Shown here: one piece after another, positions 1 through 9,657 of the stretch
Numbering within the stretch: the stretch's first letter is position 1
Layout of the letters: each line of letters begins with the position of its first letter
DNA from: Thermoanaerobacterales bacterium UBA4880
GTDB taxonomy: Bacteria > Bacillota > Thermoanaerobacteria > Thermoanaerobacterales > UBA4877
Assembly (NCBI GenBank): GCA_002399285.1
Contig: DHDI01000013.1
Coordinates: 27,898-50,943, forward strand
Length of the DNA: 23,046 bases
Direction of reading: 5' to 3'
Position numbers and translations under genes: made by a program
Notes under the pieces: generated by a model
Database searches by the model: none
What the model saw: the letters and a program-made list of their open reading frames with translations, nothing else
What the model was told of the DNA's origin: nothing

Positions 1-1
1 G

Positions 2-250
2 GATAAGGAGATAGGTTCCTTAGAGGTGGGCAAGGCTGCGGATATCATAGGATTTAGGCTGGATAGACTGGAGTTTGCCGGAGGGCTCTCCGATCCTGTG
101 GCATCATTGGTACTCTGCGATGCCAAGGCGGTGGATTTCTCCATGATAAACGGCGACGTGCTGATAGAGGACGGACATTTCACAAAGCTGGATGAAAAGG
201 CAATTGTACAGGAGCAAAACCGTATTTCCAAAAAGCTTCTGGAATCATGA
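2..250 (+). CDS. C-terminal end of 8-oxoguanine deaminase-like amidohydrolase (5' truncated by window)
   Basis: The reading frame is open from base 2 to the TGA at 248-250, so the window starts inside the gene and only about 82 residues are seen. The visible part begins with an IGSLEVGKAADII stretch, the usual strand near the end of amidohydrolase-superfamily barrels where the sequence returns to the small beta domain. It then has RLEFAGGLSDPVASLVLC and a closing NGDVLIEDG segment. The AGGLSDPVASLVLC part resembles the end of 8-oxoguanine deaminases (the ATZ/TRZ-like group), which turn 8-oxoguanine into urate and ammonia. That product would feed the xanthine dehydrogenase-type enzyme encoded next. 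The metal-binding motifs lie outside the window, so the substrate is inferred from the tail and the neighbours. Another SsnA- or guanine-deaminase-like enzyme is possible. The next gene follows after 21 bases, which points to one operon. Confidence 0.7.
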   Translation, partial: DKEIGSLEVGKAADIIGFRLDRLEFAGGLSDPVASLVLCDAKAVDFSMINGDVLIEDGHFTKLDEKAIVQEQNRISKKLLES

Positions 251-271
251 TCAAAACGAGGGGGGCTGGCT

Positions 272-1129
272 ATGAGGATCTCGGGCATTGAAGAATGCTA
301 CCGTCCGGACACGCTGGAGGAGGCACTGCGGATACTGCACGCTCATGAGGGCGAAGCTGCAGTCGTGGGAGGCGGCCTGGGTATAGCGGCGGCAAACGAC
401 GATAATGTAAAGGCTCTTATTTTCTTGGACGGGATCGGGCTCAAGGATATAACCGAAAATGGAAATGAGGTAAGAATAGGGAGCAGGGTGCCACTCAATG
501 AACTTATACATTCCGGTACGGCAAAGAACTACATGGGTGGACAGCTGACCGGGGTTTTAAAGGGCGTCTCTACGGAGCTCATCAGGAATCAGATGACCAT
601 AGGCGGCGCGCTTATACCGGACAGGCGTTTTTCAGATATTGCCACCGCGCTCTTGGCCGCCAGAGCGGACGTCGTCATTTTTGGCGAAAACGGGCAAAGC
701 AGGATATCCCTGGATGACTTTTACGGCCGCTTTGAAGCTGTCAAGGGGGCAATCATAAAGGGGATATGCCTCAATAAGGATTATTCCAGCTATAACTTCG
801 GCATGGAAAGGTTCGTAAGGACAGCCACCGACAGCCCGCTTGTCAATATTGCGATAATGTTCAAGACGGAGGGGAACGTCATACGGGACGTGTCGATAGC
901 CGCGGGCTGCGGCAAAAGCCCCACGGAAAGATTCGGCGAGGGGGAGGACTTCCTCAGGGGCAGGAGCCTGGATGAGAAGACTGCCGGCGAATTTTCAGCC
1001 TATGTTGAGCAAAACCTGAATGCCTCGGACGATTACAGGATAAGCGGCGAGTACAGAAGGCACCTGGCGGGGGTATTCGCCGGGCGCATTCTCAGGAGGG
1101 CGGGTGTAAAAGATGGAAGCGGTCTATAG
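272..1129 (+). CDS. xdhB: Xanthine dehydrogenase-type FAD-binding subunit (XdhB/YgfM-like)
   Basis: A 285-residue protein of the FAD-binding subunit family of molybdenum hydroxylases. It would pass electrons from the iron-sulfur subunit to NAD+ or another acceptor. The opening segment YRPDTLEEAL is typical of the family. A glycine-rich VVGGGLGIAAA loop near residue 30 replaces the common GGGTDL form, and RNQMTIGGAL near residues 105-115 matches the second FAD-contact motif. The length is close to E. coli XdhB and YgfM (about 260-290 residues). The start is ATG at 272, preceded by a GAGGGGGG ribosome binding site at 258-265. The gene overlaps the next one by 17 bases, and the three subunits FAD, [2Fe-2S] and molybdopterin follow in the order usual for these enzymes. 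Whether the enzyme works on xanthine, hypoxanthine or urate reduction cannot be read from this subunit. Confidence 0.88.
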   Translation: MRISGIEECYRPDTLEEALRILHAHEGEAAVVGGGLGIAAANDDNVKALIFLDGIGLKDITENGNEVRIGSRVPLNELIHSGTAKNYMGGQLTGVLKGVSTELIRNQMTIGGALIPDRRFSDIATALLAARADVVIFGENGQSRISLDDFYGRFEAVKGAIIKGICLNKDYSSYNFGMERFVRTATDSPLVNIAIMFKTEGNVIRDVSIAAGCGKSPTERFGEGEDFLRGRSLDEKTAGEFSAYVEQNLNASDDYRISGEYRRHLAGVFAGRILRRAGVKDGSGL

Positions 1130-1595
1130 GATCAACGGGAAAGAGAAGAGGTTTGATATATCGCCGGGAGACCGGCTGCTGGACGTGCTCAAGGACAACG
1201 GATACATGGAGGTAAAGGGCGACTGCTATGAAGGACTGTGCGGCGCCTGTACCGTCCTGATAGACAATATCCCGTATGCAAGCTGTATGGTGCCGGCGGC
1301 CGGGGTGTGCGGCGCCAAGATCACTACCGTAAAAGGGCTGGGAGATATCACGAACCCGCATCTCATTCAGCAGGCGTTTGTCAAATATGGTGCGGTGCAG
1401 TGCGGTTACTGTACCCCGGGACAGATACTCTCCGCCTACGCGTTGCTTCTTAGAGATCCCGATCCCAGCGAGGAGGACATAAGGATGGCTTTAGACGGGA
1501 ATCTGTGCCGCTGTTCGGGGTATGCTCAGCAGGTCGCGGCCGTGAAGATGGCGGCAGAAATGATGAGGGAGGCGGAAAACGATGACAGGGCGTAG
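1113..1595 (+). CDS. xdhC: Xanthine dehydrogenase-type [2Fe-2S] subunit
   Basis: A 160-residue electron-transfer subunit with two [2Fe-2S] domains. The N-terminal plant-ferredoxin-like cluster is bound by C38, C43, C46 and C58 (spacing C-x4-C-x2-C-x11-C, visible as CYEGLCGAC). The helical C-terminal domain has the CGYCTPGQ and CRCSGY pairs that bind the second cluster near the molybdopterin cofactor. Size and motif order match XdhC and the small subunits of CO dehydrogenase-type enzymes. The start at 1113 lies inside the end of the FAD-subunit gene, and the stop overlaps the start of the molybdopterin subunit by 14 bases, so the three are probably translationally coupled. A second, separate subunit of this family is encoded at 13157-13624. 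This copy is assigned to the adjacent catalytic subunit by position. Confidence 0.92.
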   Translation: MEAVYRINGKEKRFDISPGDRLLDVLKDNGYMEVKGDCYEGLCGACTVLIDNIPYASCMVPAAGVCGAKITTVKGLGDITNPHLIQQAFVKYGAVQCGYCTPGQILSAYALLLRDPDPSEEDIRMALDGNLCRCSGYAQQVAAVKMAAEMMREAENDDRA

Positions 1596-3894
1596 ATCCA
1601 TTGGGATAAATGAGGAGAAAAGGGATGCAATGTCACTGGTGACCGGCCAGGCCGTGTTTACCGACGATATCTCTCTGGATAATATGCTGCATATAAAGAT
1701 GATGTACTCCCCATACCCTCATGCATTAATAGAGGAAATAGATACCTCTAAGGCGGAGGCCTATCCCGGCGTCGCCATGGTGCTCACTAACAAGAATACT
1801 CCCCGTGTCATACACACAACGGCGGGCCAGGGCTGGCCGGAGCCGTCGCCCTATGACAGCTATATGTTCAACGGCAAGATGAGATTTGTGGGAGACAGGG
1901 TGGCCGCCGTCGCTGCAGACAGTGAAGAGGCCGCCTGCGAAGCATTGAAGCTCATAGATGTAAAATATAAAATCCTCCCGGCTGTTTTGGATGCCCATGA
2001 CGCCATGAAGGAAAACGCACCGGTCATCCATGACGAGCCGGAGATAACGGGTGCATACGATCCCAAGCGCAACATTGCCGCAAAGATAGAGATGAAGGTT
2101 GGCGACGTCGGGGAGGAATTTAAAAAATCCGCTTATACGGTGGAAGATACCATAAGCACTCAATATATGCAGATAACCCCCATAGAGCCCCACGTCACCA
2201 TCACATGTCTCGATGAATACGGGAGGATCGTCATAAGGACGTCCACGCAGGTCCCCTTCCATGTAAGGCGGATAGTGGCCCAGGTGCTGGAAATACCGGT
2301 AAAGAACGTTCGGGTCATAAAGCCGCGCACGGGCGGCGGATTCGGCACGAAGCAGGAGATCATACTGGAGGACGTCTGCGCCTATGTGACCTTGAAGACA
2401 GGCAGGCCGGCGAGAGCCATATGTTCACGGAAAGAGGAGCTGATGTCCACCAGGACCCGTCATCCCATGGAGATCACGGTCAAGATCGGTGCGGACAGAG
2501 GCGGCATAGTCAATGCCGTAAGCATGCATGTGCTCAGCAATACCGGAGCATACGGATCTCACGGGCTCACAGTGGCGTCAAATACGGGCTCGAAGTCGCT
2601 GCCTCTGTATAACAAGGCCAAGGCCATAGAGTATATGGCCGATATAGTATACACCAATCTTCCAGTGTCGGGAGCCAACAGGGGATACGGCGCTCCTCAG
2701 GCCTATGCCGCGCTGGAGCAGGTGACCGATGAGCTGGCATATAAGATGGGTATGGACCCCGTGGAATTCAGAAGGAAGAACCACATAAGAGAAGGGGAGA
2801 CTTCGCCCGTATTCAAGGCCCTTGGCGAAGGCAAGGAAGGCGTCGAGCAGATAATAAGGAGCTGCGCGATGGATGAGCTTTTGGACAGGGGAGCCAAGGA
2901 GATAGGCTGGCATGAAAAGCACGGGGAACACATCAGAAACGGAAGCAAGGTGCGCGGGATAGGAATGGCAATGCTGATGCAGGGTTCTGCCATAGCCATG
3001 GTGGATATGGGAGCCGCGACCTTAAAGATGAATGAGGACGGTTCCTTTAACCTTTTGTACGGCGGCACCGATCTGGGCACCGGCCTGGACACTGTTGCAA
3101 GCCAGATCGTGGCCGAGACGCTGGGCGTGCGTCCGGAGGATATCATAGTCTATGCGTCCGATACTGATCTCACTCCCTTTGACGTGGGCGCATATGCGTC
3201 CAGCGGACTATATATCTCGGGGAGCGCCGCATGGAAGGCCGCCATGTCCGTGAGGGAACAGATCATCGACGTGGCCAAGGAAATGTTGGGCGAGATAGAC
3301 GGCAAGGACTTCGTGCTGGAGGGCGGAAGGGTGATAAGCAGGTCCAGCGGCAAATCGCTGTCTCTTTCGGAGATTGCCTGTAATTCCCTCTATGTTGACA
3401 ATCTGCATCAGATAATCGCCTCCGCCTCCATGGTATCGCCCTATTCGCCGCCTCCATTTGCGGCCCACTTCGCCGAAATAGAAGTGGATGAGGAGACCGG
3501 CATTATAAAACCGATCAAATATGTGGCTGCCATGGACTGCGGCCAGGCCATAAACCCCGAATTGGTAAAGGGACAGGTTTACGGCGCGGTCTCCGAGGGA
3601 CTGGGTTATGCCCTCACGGAGGAGTATATCTTTGATAAAAGCGGAAAGATGCTGAACGGCAGTTTCGCGGACTATAAAATATTTTCAGCCAGGGATATGC
3701 CCGAGATCGTTCCGATATTGGCGGAGACTTACGAGCCTACGGGCCCATACGGCGCCAAGTCGGCGGCGGAGATAAACATAAACGGGCCCGCGCCGGCGAT
3801 AGCCAATGCCCTGTATGACGCGCTGGGGATAAGGATAAAGGATTTTCCCTTGACCCCTGAGAAGGTGCTGAGGGAGATCAAAAGGAAACGATAA
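1582..3894 (+). CDS. xdhA: Xanthine dehydrogenase-type molybdopterin-binding catalytic subunit
   Basis: A 770-residue catalytic subunit of the xanthine oxidase family, close in size to E. coli XdhA (about 750). It hydroxylates a purine carbon using water. Visible landmarks are GGGFGTKQE near residues 250-258 (the molybdopterin loop, usually GGGFGGKE in classical enzymes), ANRGYGAPQ near residue 365 with the substrate-binding arginine, and GAKSAAEI near the C terminus. E730 in that last motif sits where the catalytic glutamate is found. The GFGxKQ form and the neighbours SsnA, YgeY and YgeW resemble the XdhD-type, selenium-dependent molybdenum hydroxylases rather than housekeeping xanthine dehydrogenase. 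The selenium dependence is an inference: labile selenium in this family is attached to the cofactor and leaves no selenocysteine codon to look for. Either xanthine oxidation or, in reverse, urate reduction would fit this operon. Confidence 0.9.
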   Translation: MTGRRSIGINEEKRDAMSLVTGQAVFTDDISLDNMLHIKMMYSPYPHALIEEIDTSKAEAYPGVAMVLTNKNTPRVIHTTAGQGWPEPSPYDSYMFNGKMRFVGDRVAAVAADSEEAACEALKLIDVKYKILPAVLDAHDAMKENAPVIHDEPEITGAYDPKRNIAAKIEMKVGDVGEEFKKSAYTVEDTISTQYMQITPIEPHVTITCLDEYGRIVIRTSTQVPFHVRRIVAQVLEIPVKNVRVIKPRTGGGFGTKQEIILEDVCAYVTLKTGRPARAICSRKEELMSTRTRHPMEITVKIGADRGGIVNAVSMHVLSNTGAYGSHGLTVASNTGSKSLPLYNKAKAIEYMADIVYTNLPVSGANRGYGAPQAYAALEQVTDELAYKMGMDPVEFRRKNHIREGETSPVFKALGEGKEGVEQIIRSCAMDELLDRGAKEIGWHEKHGEHIRNGSKVRGIGMAMLMQGSAIAMVDMGAATLKMNEDGSFNLLYGGTDLGTGLDTVASQIVAETLGVRPEDIIVYASDTDLTPFDVGAYASSGLYISGSAAWKAAMSVREQIIDVAKEMLGEIDGKDFVLEGGRVISRSSGKSLSLSEIACNSLYVDNLHQIIASASMVSPYSPPPFAAHFAEIEVDEETGIIKPIKYVAAMDCGQAINPELVKGQVYGAVSEGLGYALTEEYIFDKSGKMLNGSFADYKIFSARDMPEIVPILAETYEPTGPYGAKSAAEININGPAPAIANALYDALGIRIKDFPLTPEKVLREIKRKR

Positions 3895-3908
3895 AAGGGG
3901 GCAATAAT

Positions 3909-5246
3909 ATGCTGATCATAGGCAATGGAGCAGTACTGACCATGGGGGAAAACAATCGCTTTATAGAGGACGGGGCCGTTGCGATAGACGGGAAATATAT
4001 AAAGGAAGTCGGTACGACCACAGATTTAAGGGAAAAATATCCCGATGCGGAATTTATGGATGTCGGTCGGCGTTTAATTATGCCCGGCCTGCTCAATACT
4101 CATATGCATCTTTACAGTACGTTTTCCAGAGGGATGTCTCTGCCGGGCGAGCCGGCAAAAAATTTCACGGAGATCCTGGAAAAACTGTGGTTTAAACTGG
4201 ACAAATGTCTCAGCACCGAAGAGGAGCTCTACTACAGCGCCATGATACCCATAATAGAGGGCATCAAGTGCGGGGTCACGGGGATAATCGATCACCATGC
4301 CTCGTACGGTTTGGTGGACGGAAGTCTGGACATACTGGAAAAGGCAGCGTCGGATGTCGGGCAGCGCGCTGTGCTCTGCTATGAGACGTCGGACAGATGG
4401 GGCAGGGAAATGACCGATGCCGCAATACGGGAAAACGTTAGGTTCATCAAAAAAAAGAAAAACACGGATGACGCCGTTAAAGCCACCTTCGGACTTCATG
4501 CCTCGCTCACCCTTTCCAATGATACACTGGAAAGATGTGCGGCGCAGGCCGGATCGCTGGGGACCGGTTTCCATGTGCATGTGGCCGAGGGAATAGAGGA
4601 TGTGGAAGACTGCTTGAGCAAGAGCGGCGTGAGGGTGGCTGACAGGCTGAATTCCTTTGGCATACTGGGGGATAAGACCCTGGCCGTTCACTGCGTGCAT
4701 GTAGACGATAATGAGATCGATATTTTAAAAAATACCGGGACGATGGTGATACACAACCCGCAGTCAAATATGAACAACGGTGTGGGAAGCGCGCCGCTGC
4801 TCAAATTCTTTGAGAAGGGGATCCTCGTGGGCATAGGCACCGACGGATATACGCCGTCCATGCTGGAGTCGGTCAAGACGGCATACATCCTTCCAAAGTT
4901 TGTTCACAGTGATCCGAGGGTGGGCTTTGAGGAGAGCAGGAGGATGCTCTTTGAGAACAACGCCAGGATATTCGGCAAATTCTACGACAGGCCGGTAGGC
5001 GTTATAAAGCCGGGCGCATATGCCGACATTATCATAATGGATTACTACCCGCCTACTCCATTCAATGAAAATAATTATTTCGGCCATCTGATATTTGGAA
5101 TGAGGGACAATCAGGTGAATACGACGATCGTAGGTGGGCGCGTCCTCATGAAGGATCATGAGCTGGTCGTAATGGATGAGGAGAGAATAATGGCCAGGTC
5201 CCGGGAGGTGGCCAATAGATTCTGGGAGAAGATAGCAAATGACTGA
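3909..5246 (+). CDS. ssnA: SsnA-type amidohydrolase (selenium-hydroxylase-linked)
   Basis: A 445-residue amidohydrolase-superfamily protein, the usual length of SsnA (E. coli about 442). The metal site is complete by eye: NTHMHLYS near residue 65 (HxH), FHVHVAEG near residue 220, LAVHCVHV near residue 260 and IGTDGYTPSM near residue 310 with the conserved aspartate. SsnA is regularly encoded beside selenium-dependent molybdenum hydroxylases and in urate-degrading clusters. Its substrate is not firmly established; a deaminase or ring-opening role on a purine intermediate is the usual proposal. It begins 14 bases after the molybdopterin subunit, with an AAAAGGGGGC ribosome binding site, and its last bases overlap the adenine deaminase start in an ATGACTGA arrangement. 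A guanine deaminase is the main alternative, but the neighbours favour SsnA. Confidence 0.82.
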   Translation: MLIIGNGAVLTMGENNRFIEDGAVAIDGKYIKEVGTTTDLREKYPDAEFMDVGRRLIMPGLLNTHMHLYSTFSRGMSLPGEPAKNFTEILEKLWFKLDKCLSTEEELYYSAMIPIIEGIKCGVTGIIDHHASYGLVDGSLDILEKAASDVGQRAVLCYETSDRWGREMTDAAIRENVRFIKKKKNTDDAVKATFGLHASLTLSNDTLERCAAQAGSLGTGFHVHVAEGIEDVEDCLSKSGVRVADRLNSFGILGDKTLAVHCVHVDDNEIDILKNTGTMVIHNPQSNMNNGVGSAPLLKFFEKGILVGIGTDGYTPSMLESVKTAYILPKFVHSDPRVGFEESRRMLFENNARIFGKFYDRPVGVIKPGAYADIIIMDYYPPTPFNENNYFGHLIFGMRDNQVNTTIVGGRVLMKDHELVVMDEERIMARSREVANRFWEKIAND

Positions 5247-6981
5247 TAAAGTAGGTGAGCTGGGCGATATCATAGATGTGGCGCTGGGGAAAGCGGAAGG
5301 TGATCTGCTTATAAAGAACGGCCGCATTGTGAACGTATTCGACGAGTCGATAGATGATGCCGACGTACTCATATATAGGGGAAAGATCGTGGGAGTCGGA
5401 AAATTTGAAAATGCAAAACAGGTCTTGGATGCAGAGGGCGCGTATGTCGCCCCGGCCTTTACGGATTCTCATATGCATATCGAGAGTACCATGTGCATAC
5501 CTACGGAATTTGCCAAGGCGGTGGCGCCGCTGGGTACGCTCACGGCGGTCGTCGATCCCCATGAAATAGCCAATGTGGCGGGGGCGGACGGCATCCGGTT
5601 TATGATCGACAACTCAAAGGATCTGCCCGTGGACATATTCTTTATGCTGCCGTCCTGCGTGCCGGCCGGGCCCTTTGAGAGCTCCGGGGCGGAGCTTAAG
5701 GCGGAGGACCTGAAGGCCTTTGCTGATGAGCCGCGGGTGCTGGGCCTGGCCGAAATGATGAATTACCCCGGTCTGCTTGGGAAGGACGGGGATGTGCTGG
5801 ATAAGATAGCCCTGTTCAGCGGCAGGATCATGGATGGTCATTCTCCAGGTCTTACGGGACGGGAACTTGATGCCTATCTGTCTTCCGGCATAATGGCGGA
5901 CCATGAATGTACCACGCCCCAAGAGGCGATGGAGAAGCTTAAAAAGGGCATGTGGATAATGATGCGGGAGGGTTCGCTCACCAGGGACATACTCAGACTT
6001 CTCCCCATCGTAAACGACAATACCAAGCACAGGATACTGCTGTGTACGGACGATAAGCACCCGGAAGACCTTGTCGGCGAGGGCCATATCAACTTTGCGA
6101 TCCATCTGCTCACCGAAAACGGCGTGCCGCTTGCCACAGCCATCAGGCTTGCTACTTTGAATCCCGCTGCGTTTTTCGGATTCAAACATAAGGGCGGGAT
6201 AGCGCCGGGTTATGATGCCGACATGGTCGTGTTTGACGATATACTCAAGATAAAAGGGGTCTATAAGAGCGGCGCGCTGGTCGCACAGGACGGGAAGGCC
6301 GTCTTCAGCACACGAGCCCCCGCCGTGGCGGCAATCAACTCCGTCAATATCGCACCTCTGGATGACTGCAGTTTCAAGGTACCGGCGCTGGGAGACTCAA
6401 TGAAGGTCATAGGTTTAAGGGCGGAATCCATATTCACCGACGAGATTATCGCAGCTCCCAGAGTGGTGAACGGCTGCGCTGAGTCGGATACGGACAGGGA
6501 TATAATAAAGCTTGCGGTGGTCGAGAGGCATAGGGCCACGGGAAAGATCGGCATTGGATTTGTCAGCGGATTGGGCCTTAAGAGGGGGGCGTTTGCCACC
6601 AGCATATCCCACGATTCACACAACATAATAGCTGCGGGAGAAAATGACGGAGATATGATCACGGCGGTTAATAAATTAAAGGAGACAGGCGGCGGCATAG
6701 CGGTCAGTCTGGACGGACAGGTACTGGGCTGCCTCGCGCTGCCTTACGGCGGCCTCATGACCGATAAACCGGTAGGTTCGACGGCTCAAGAATTTATCCG
6801 GCTGTGCGATATCGTGAAGGAGAGCAATGGGGTGGATATAAAGAATCCCTTCATGACCCTCTCGTTTATCTCACTGGCCGTCTGTCCCAAACTCAAGATC
6901 AGCACGAGCGGGCTGGTGGATGTCGACAGGTTTGAATTGGTCGATCTGTTTAAAGGAGAATTGGAATGGATATCAGGATAA
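5239..6981 (+). CDS. ade: Adenine deaminase
   Basis: A 580-residue protein with the length and layout of bacterial adenine deaminase (B. subtilis AdeC about 577). It converts adenine to hypoxanthine and ammonia, sending adenine into the xanthine/urate route. Characteristic motifs are TDSHMHIESTM near residues 75-85 (metal ligands in the HxHxES form special to this family), VDPHEIANVAG near residue 110, and LCTDDKHPEDL near residue 275. The C-terminal domain retains GLGLKRGAFATSISHDSHN near residues 440-460. The start codon lies within the last codons of ssnA (8-base overlap), and the stop overlaps the next gene by 16 bases, which indicates coupled translation. No deviation from the family was seen. 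The next-best guess would be another amidohydrolase, but the HIESTM motif is quite specific. Confidence 0.95.
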   Translation: MTDKVGELGDIIDVALGKAEGDLLIKNGRIVNVFDESIDDADVLIYRGKIVGVGKFENAKQVLDAEGAYVAPAFTDSHMHIESTMCIPTEFAKAVAPLGTLTAVVDPHEIANVAGADGIRFMIDNSKDLPVDIFFMLPSCVPAGPFESSGAELKAEDLKAFADEPRVLGLAEMMNYPGLLGKDGDVLDKIALFSGRIMDGHSPGLTGRELDAYLSSGIMADHECTTPQEAMEKLKKGMWIMMREGSLTRDILRLLPIVNDNTKHRILLCTDDKHPEDLVGEGHINFAIHLLTENGVPLATAIRLATLNPAAFFGFKHKGGIAPGYDADMVVFDDILKIKGVYKSGALVAQDGKAVFSTRAPAVAAINSVNIAPLDDCSFKVPALGDSMKVIGLRAESIFTDEIIAAPRVVNGCAESDTDRDIIKLAVVERHRATGKIGIGFVSGLGLKRGAFATSISHDSHNIIAAGENDGDMITAVNKLKETGGGIAVSLDGQVLGCLALPYGGLMTDKPVGSTAQEFIRLCDIVKESNGVDIKNPFMTLSFISLAVCPKLKISTSGLVDVDRFELVDLFKGELEWISG

Positions 6982-8345
6982 TCAACGGATGCGTTGTTGC
7001 AGAAGGGAATACTCTAAAGCGTGTCACTATTTATGTAAATTGGGGTAAGATCGAGAAGATCTGCGACGGCGAAGACAAGAGCATAGACGTCCGCAGGGAG
7101 ATAGATGCGGCGGGATGCGTCATCTTCCCGGGGATCGTAGATCCCCATGTGCATTTTGACGATCCCGGTTTTACGGACAGGGAGGATTTTGGTACGGGAA
7201 CAGGGAGCGCTGCTGCGGGAGGCGTGACGACTATAATAGATATGCCGTGCACGTCGCTGCCTCCGGTGATAAACGGCTGTAACTTCGATCATAAGCTGGG
7301 CATCGTAAGGGATAAGGCCTATGTGGATTTCGCCTTTTGGGGAGGCGTGACGCCGGCGCAGATAGAGAGCGGGAGTTATGTAAGGGACCTTAAGGAACTT
7401 AAGGACAGAGGGATAGTGGGAGTGAAGTTCTATACCGTATCGGGTATGGAGACATATCCGAGGATGCCGCTGCCTCTCATGGACACCGCCTTTCGCGAGC
7501 TTAGGGAACTTGGCCTGGTATGTGCGGTCCATGCCGAGGACTGTGAACTGGTCGATTTTTATTCCGATCACCTTCGTAATGCCGGAAGGACCGACCCGCG
7601 AAGCTGGTATGAAGGCAGGACCTATGAGGCGGAGCCTGCGGCCATATGGAGCGTCGTGGGGATCGCGGAAAAGGCCGGCAACAAGCTGCATATTGTCCAT
7701 CTCTCTTCAAAGGAAGGGCTGCATGTGGTCCAATGGGCCAAGCAGCACGGGGTGGACATAACTGCGGAGACATGCCCTCAGTACCTGCTCTTTACGGTCG
7801 ACGACCTGATGGAAAAGGGATCCGTCCTCAAGATAGCCCCTCCGGTGAGAGAGCGGGAGGACAGGGAGGCCCTGTGGGATGGACTTAAGAACGGCTCGGT
7901 CGACTTCATTTCCACGGATCATGCGGCCGGAATATATCCCGAGGAGAAGACGAGGGAAAGCATATGGGACAATTACGCCGGCATACCCGGAGTACAGTTC
8001 TCTTTGCCCTCGGTTCTGACATACGGATATCATGCGGGGAGGCTGACGTTAGAGGATATATGCAGTCTCATGGCGAAAAATGCGGCGGTCAGATACGGAC
8101 TTTACCCGAAAAAAGGGGATATAGCCGTGGGTGCGGACGCCGATTTTGCCATTGCCGACATAGACGGGGAATGGACCGTGACCCCCGGGATCATGGAGTC
8201 CAAGGGAAAGTATTCGCCTCTCATGGGAAGCAAATTGAAGGGCAGGGTCATAAAGACCATAGTGCGGGGAGAGGTCGTTTATGATGTCGGCAAAGGGGTG
8301 ACGGGACGGAGAGGTTTCGGAGAGTTTGTAAAGAGCAATTTATAG
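6966..8345 (+). CDS. Allantoinase/dihydropyrimidinase-type cyclic amidohydrolase
   Basis: A 459-residue cyclic amidohydrolase that would open a hydantoin-like or pyrimidine-like ring. The binuclear metal site is visible: [10 protein letters not shown] near residue 60, the lysine of GVKFYTV near residue 155 (the one usually carboxylated), VHAED near residue 188, HIVHLSS near residue 245 and STDHA near residue 318. The [13 protein letters not shown] segment near residue 90 is shared by allantoinases and dihydroorotases. It looks closer to allantoinase than to the HyuA/YgeZ phenylhydantoinase found at this position in the E. coli cluster, because the first motif is VHFDDPG rather than the YgeZ form. 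Exact substrate is uncertain: allantoin, dihydrouracil or a xanthine ring-opening product are possible. With the PreTA pair downstream, a reductive-pyrimidine-like route is also conceivable. Confidence 0.82.
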   Translation: MDIRIINGCVVAEGNTLKRVTIYVNWGKIEKICDGEDKSIDVRREIDAAGCVIFPGIVDPHVHFDDPGFTDREDFGTGTGSAAAGGVTTIIDMPCTSLPPVINGCNFDHKLGIVRDKAYVDFAFWGGVTPAQIESGSYVRDLKELKDRGIVGVKFYTVSGMETYPRMPLPLMDTAFRELRELGLVCAVHAEDCELVDFYSDHLRNAGRTDPRSWYEGRTYEAEPAAIWSVVGIAEKAGNKLHIVHLSSKEGLHVVQWAKQHGVDITAETCPQYLLFTVDDLMEKGSVLKIAPPVREREDREALWDGLKNGSVDFISTDHAAGIYPEEKTRESIWDNYAGIPGVQFSLPSVLTYGYHAGRLTLEDICSLMAKNAAVRYGLYPKKGDIAVGADADFAIADIDGEWTVTPGIMESKGKYSPLMGSKLKGRVIKTIVRGEVVYDVGKGVTGRRGFGEFVKSNL

Positions 8346-8371
8346 CATGCGACGAACGGGGGGAAATGTCA

Positions 8372-9613
8372 ATGGATATAAATTTTAAAGAGATATATGG
8401 CCTGGCCGAAAGGTATAAACCGGATATGTCCCGGTTTTTGCGGGATATGATAGCGCTGCCCAGCGAGAGCTGCCATGAGAAAGAGGTCATCGGGCGCATA
8501 AAGGCGGAGATGCTCGGCGCGGGCTTCGACAGGGTCGAGATAGATCCCATGGGCAACGTCTTGGGATACATCGGCCACGGGAAACATCTGATAGCCATGG
8601 ATGCCCATATAGATACGGTGGGAGTGGGCGACCCGCAGCTGTGGGATTTCGATCCCTATGAGGGCTATGAGGACGACAGGGTCATAGGCGGAAGGGGAGC
8701 CAGCGACCAGGAGGGAGGCATGGCCTCCATGGTATATGCCGGCAAGATAATAAAGCAGCTGGGCCTGGAGGACGACTATACCCTTCTGGTGACCGGCACG
8801 GTGCAGGAGGAGGACTGCGACGGCCTGTGCTGGCAGTATATAATCAATGAGGACCATATAAGGCCGGAATTCGTCGTGCTCACCGAGCCGACTTCATGCA
8901 GGATAAACCGGGGGCACAGGGGCAGGATGGAGATGAAGGTGACCACCCACGGCATGAGCTGTCACGGCTCGGCGCCGGAGAGGGGGGACAACGCCATTTA
9001 CAAGATGGCTCCCATACTCATGGAACTCAAGGAATTGAATGAAATACTTAAGAACCATGATTTTCTGGGCAAGGGTACGCTTACGGTCTCACAGATATTC
9101 TTTACGTCTCCATCCAGATGCGCCGTGGCCGACGGCTGCAGCATATCCATAGACAGGAGGCTTACGGCGGGAGAGGACGCTGAGCTTGCCCTAAAGCAGA
9201 TACGGGAACTTAAGTCGGTCAGGGAGTCGGGCGCCGAGGTCGGCATGTACGGCTACGGCAGGCCTTCATACACCGGGGTGGAATATCCGACGGAAGCCTA
9301 TTTCCCGACCTGGCTGATAGAGGAAGATCATCCGGTATGCAGGACGCTCACCGATGCATACGGCGGGTTGTTTGATGAGCGGCCGGAGATATCCAAGTGG
9401 ATATTTTCCACCAACGGGGTCTCGATCATGGGAAGATACGGCATACCCTGCGTCGGCTTCGGGCCGGGCCATGAGGACCAGGCCCATGCGCCCAACGAGG
9501 TGACGTGGAAGGACGAACTGGTAAAGGCCGCGGCCATGTATGCGGCGATACCGCGCGTATATGTAAACGGCTATGCGGGACAGATGCCCTGCAATACGAA
9601 AAATCTGGTATGA
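8372..9613 (+). CDS. ygeY: YgeY-family selenium-metabolism hydrolase (M20 peptidase fold)
   Basis: A 413-residue M20-family zinc hydrolase. Metal ligands are recognisable: [10 protein letters not shown] near residue 72, [10 protein letters not shown] near residue 110, QEEDCDG near residue 150 (the general-base glutamate pair), TEPTS near residue 172 and [13 protein letters not shown] near residue 370. The ASDQEGG and VQEEDCDGL signatures are those of YgeY, which travels with SsnA and YgeW in selenium-linked purine clusters. Its likely role is to hydrolyse an amide or carbamoyl bond in an opened-ring intermediate; the true substrate is not settled. Two ATG codons lie at 8366 and 8372. The GGGGGG ribosome binding site ending near 8363 is only two bases from the first but eight from the second, so 8372 was chosen. 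The gene starts 26 bases after the cyclic amidohydrolase. Confidence 0.88.
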   Translation: MDINFKEIYGLAERYKPDMSRFLRDMIALPSESCHEKEVIGRIKAEMLGAGFDRVEIDPMGNVLGYIGHGKHLIAMDAHIDTVGVGDPQLWDFDPYEGYEDDRVIGGRGASDQEGGMASMVYAGKIIKQLGLEDDYTLLVTGTVQEEDCDGLCWQYIINEDHIRPEFVVLTEPTSCRINRGHRGRMEMKVTTHGMSCHGSAPERGDNAIYKMAPILMELKELNEILKNHDFLGKGTLTVSQIFFTSPSRCAVADGCSISIDRRLTAGEDAELALKQIRELKSVRESGAEVGMYGYGRPSYTGVEYPTEAYFPTWLIEEDHPVCRTLTDAYGGLFDERPEISKWIFSTNGVSIMGRYGIPCVGFGPGHEDQAHAPNEVTWKDELVKAAAMYAAIPRVYVNGYAGQMPCNTKNLV

Positions 9614-9657
9614 TCCCGAATCCGTTTGACACTTTAAAAACTAAGGAGGAAGACATA

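Noticed and set aside
1722..2931. Long open frames on the minus strand opposite xdhA and other genes.
   Set aside because: They lie opposite clearly coding DNA, lack ribosome binding sites and resemble no protein family. The G+C-rich codon pattern of the sense genes produces them.
9505..9657. Longer N terminus for YgeW, starting at 9505.
   Set aside because: The extension runs through the end of ygeY in another frame, does not resemble carbamoyltransferases, and a strong ribosome binding site lies just before ATG 9658.
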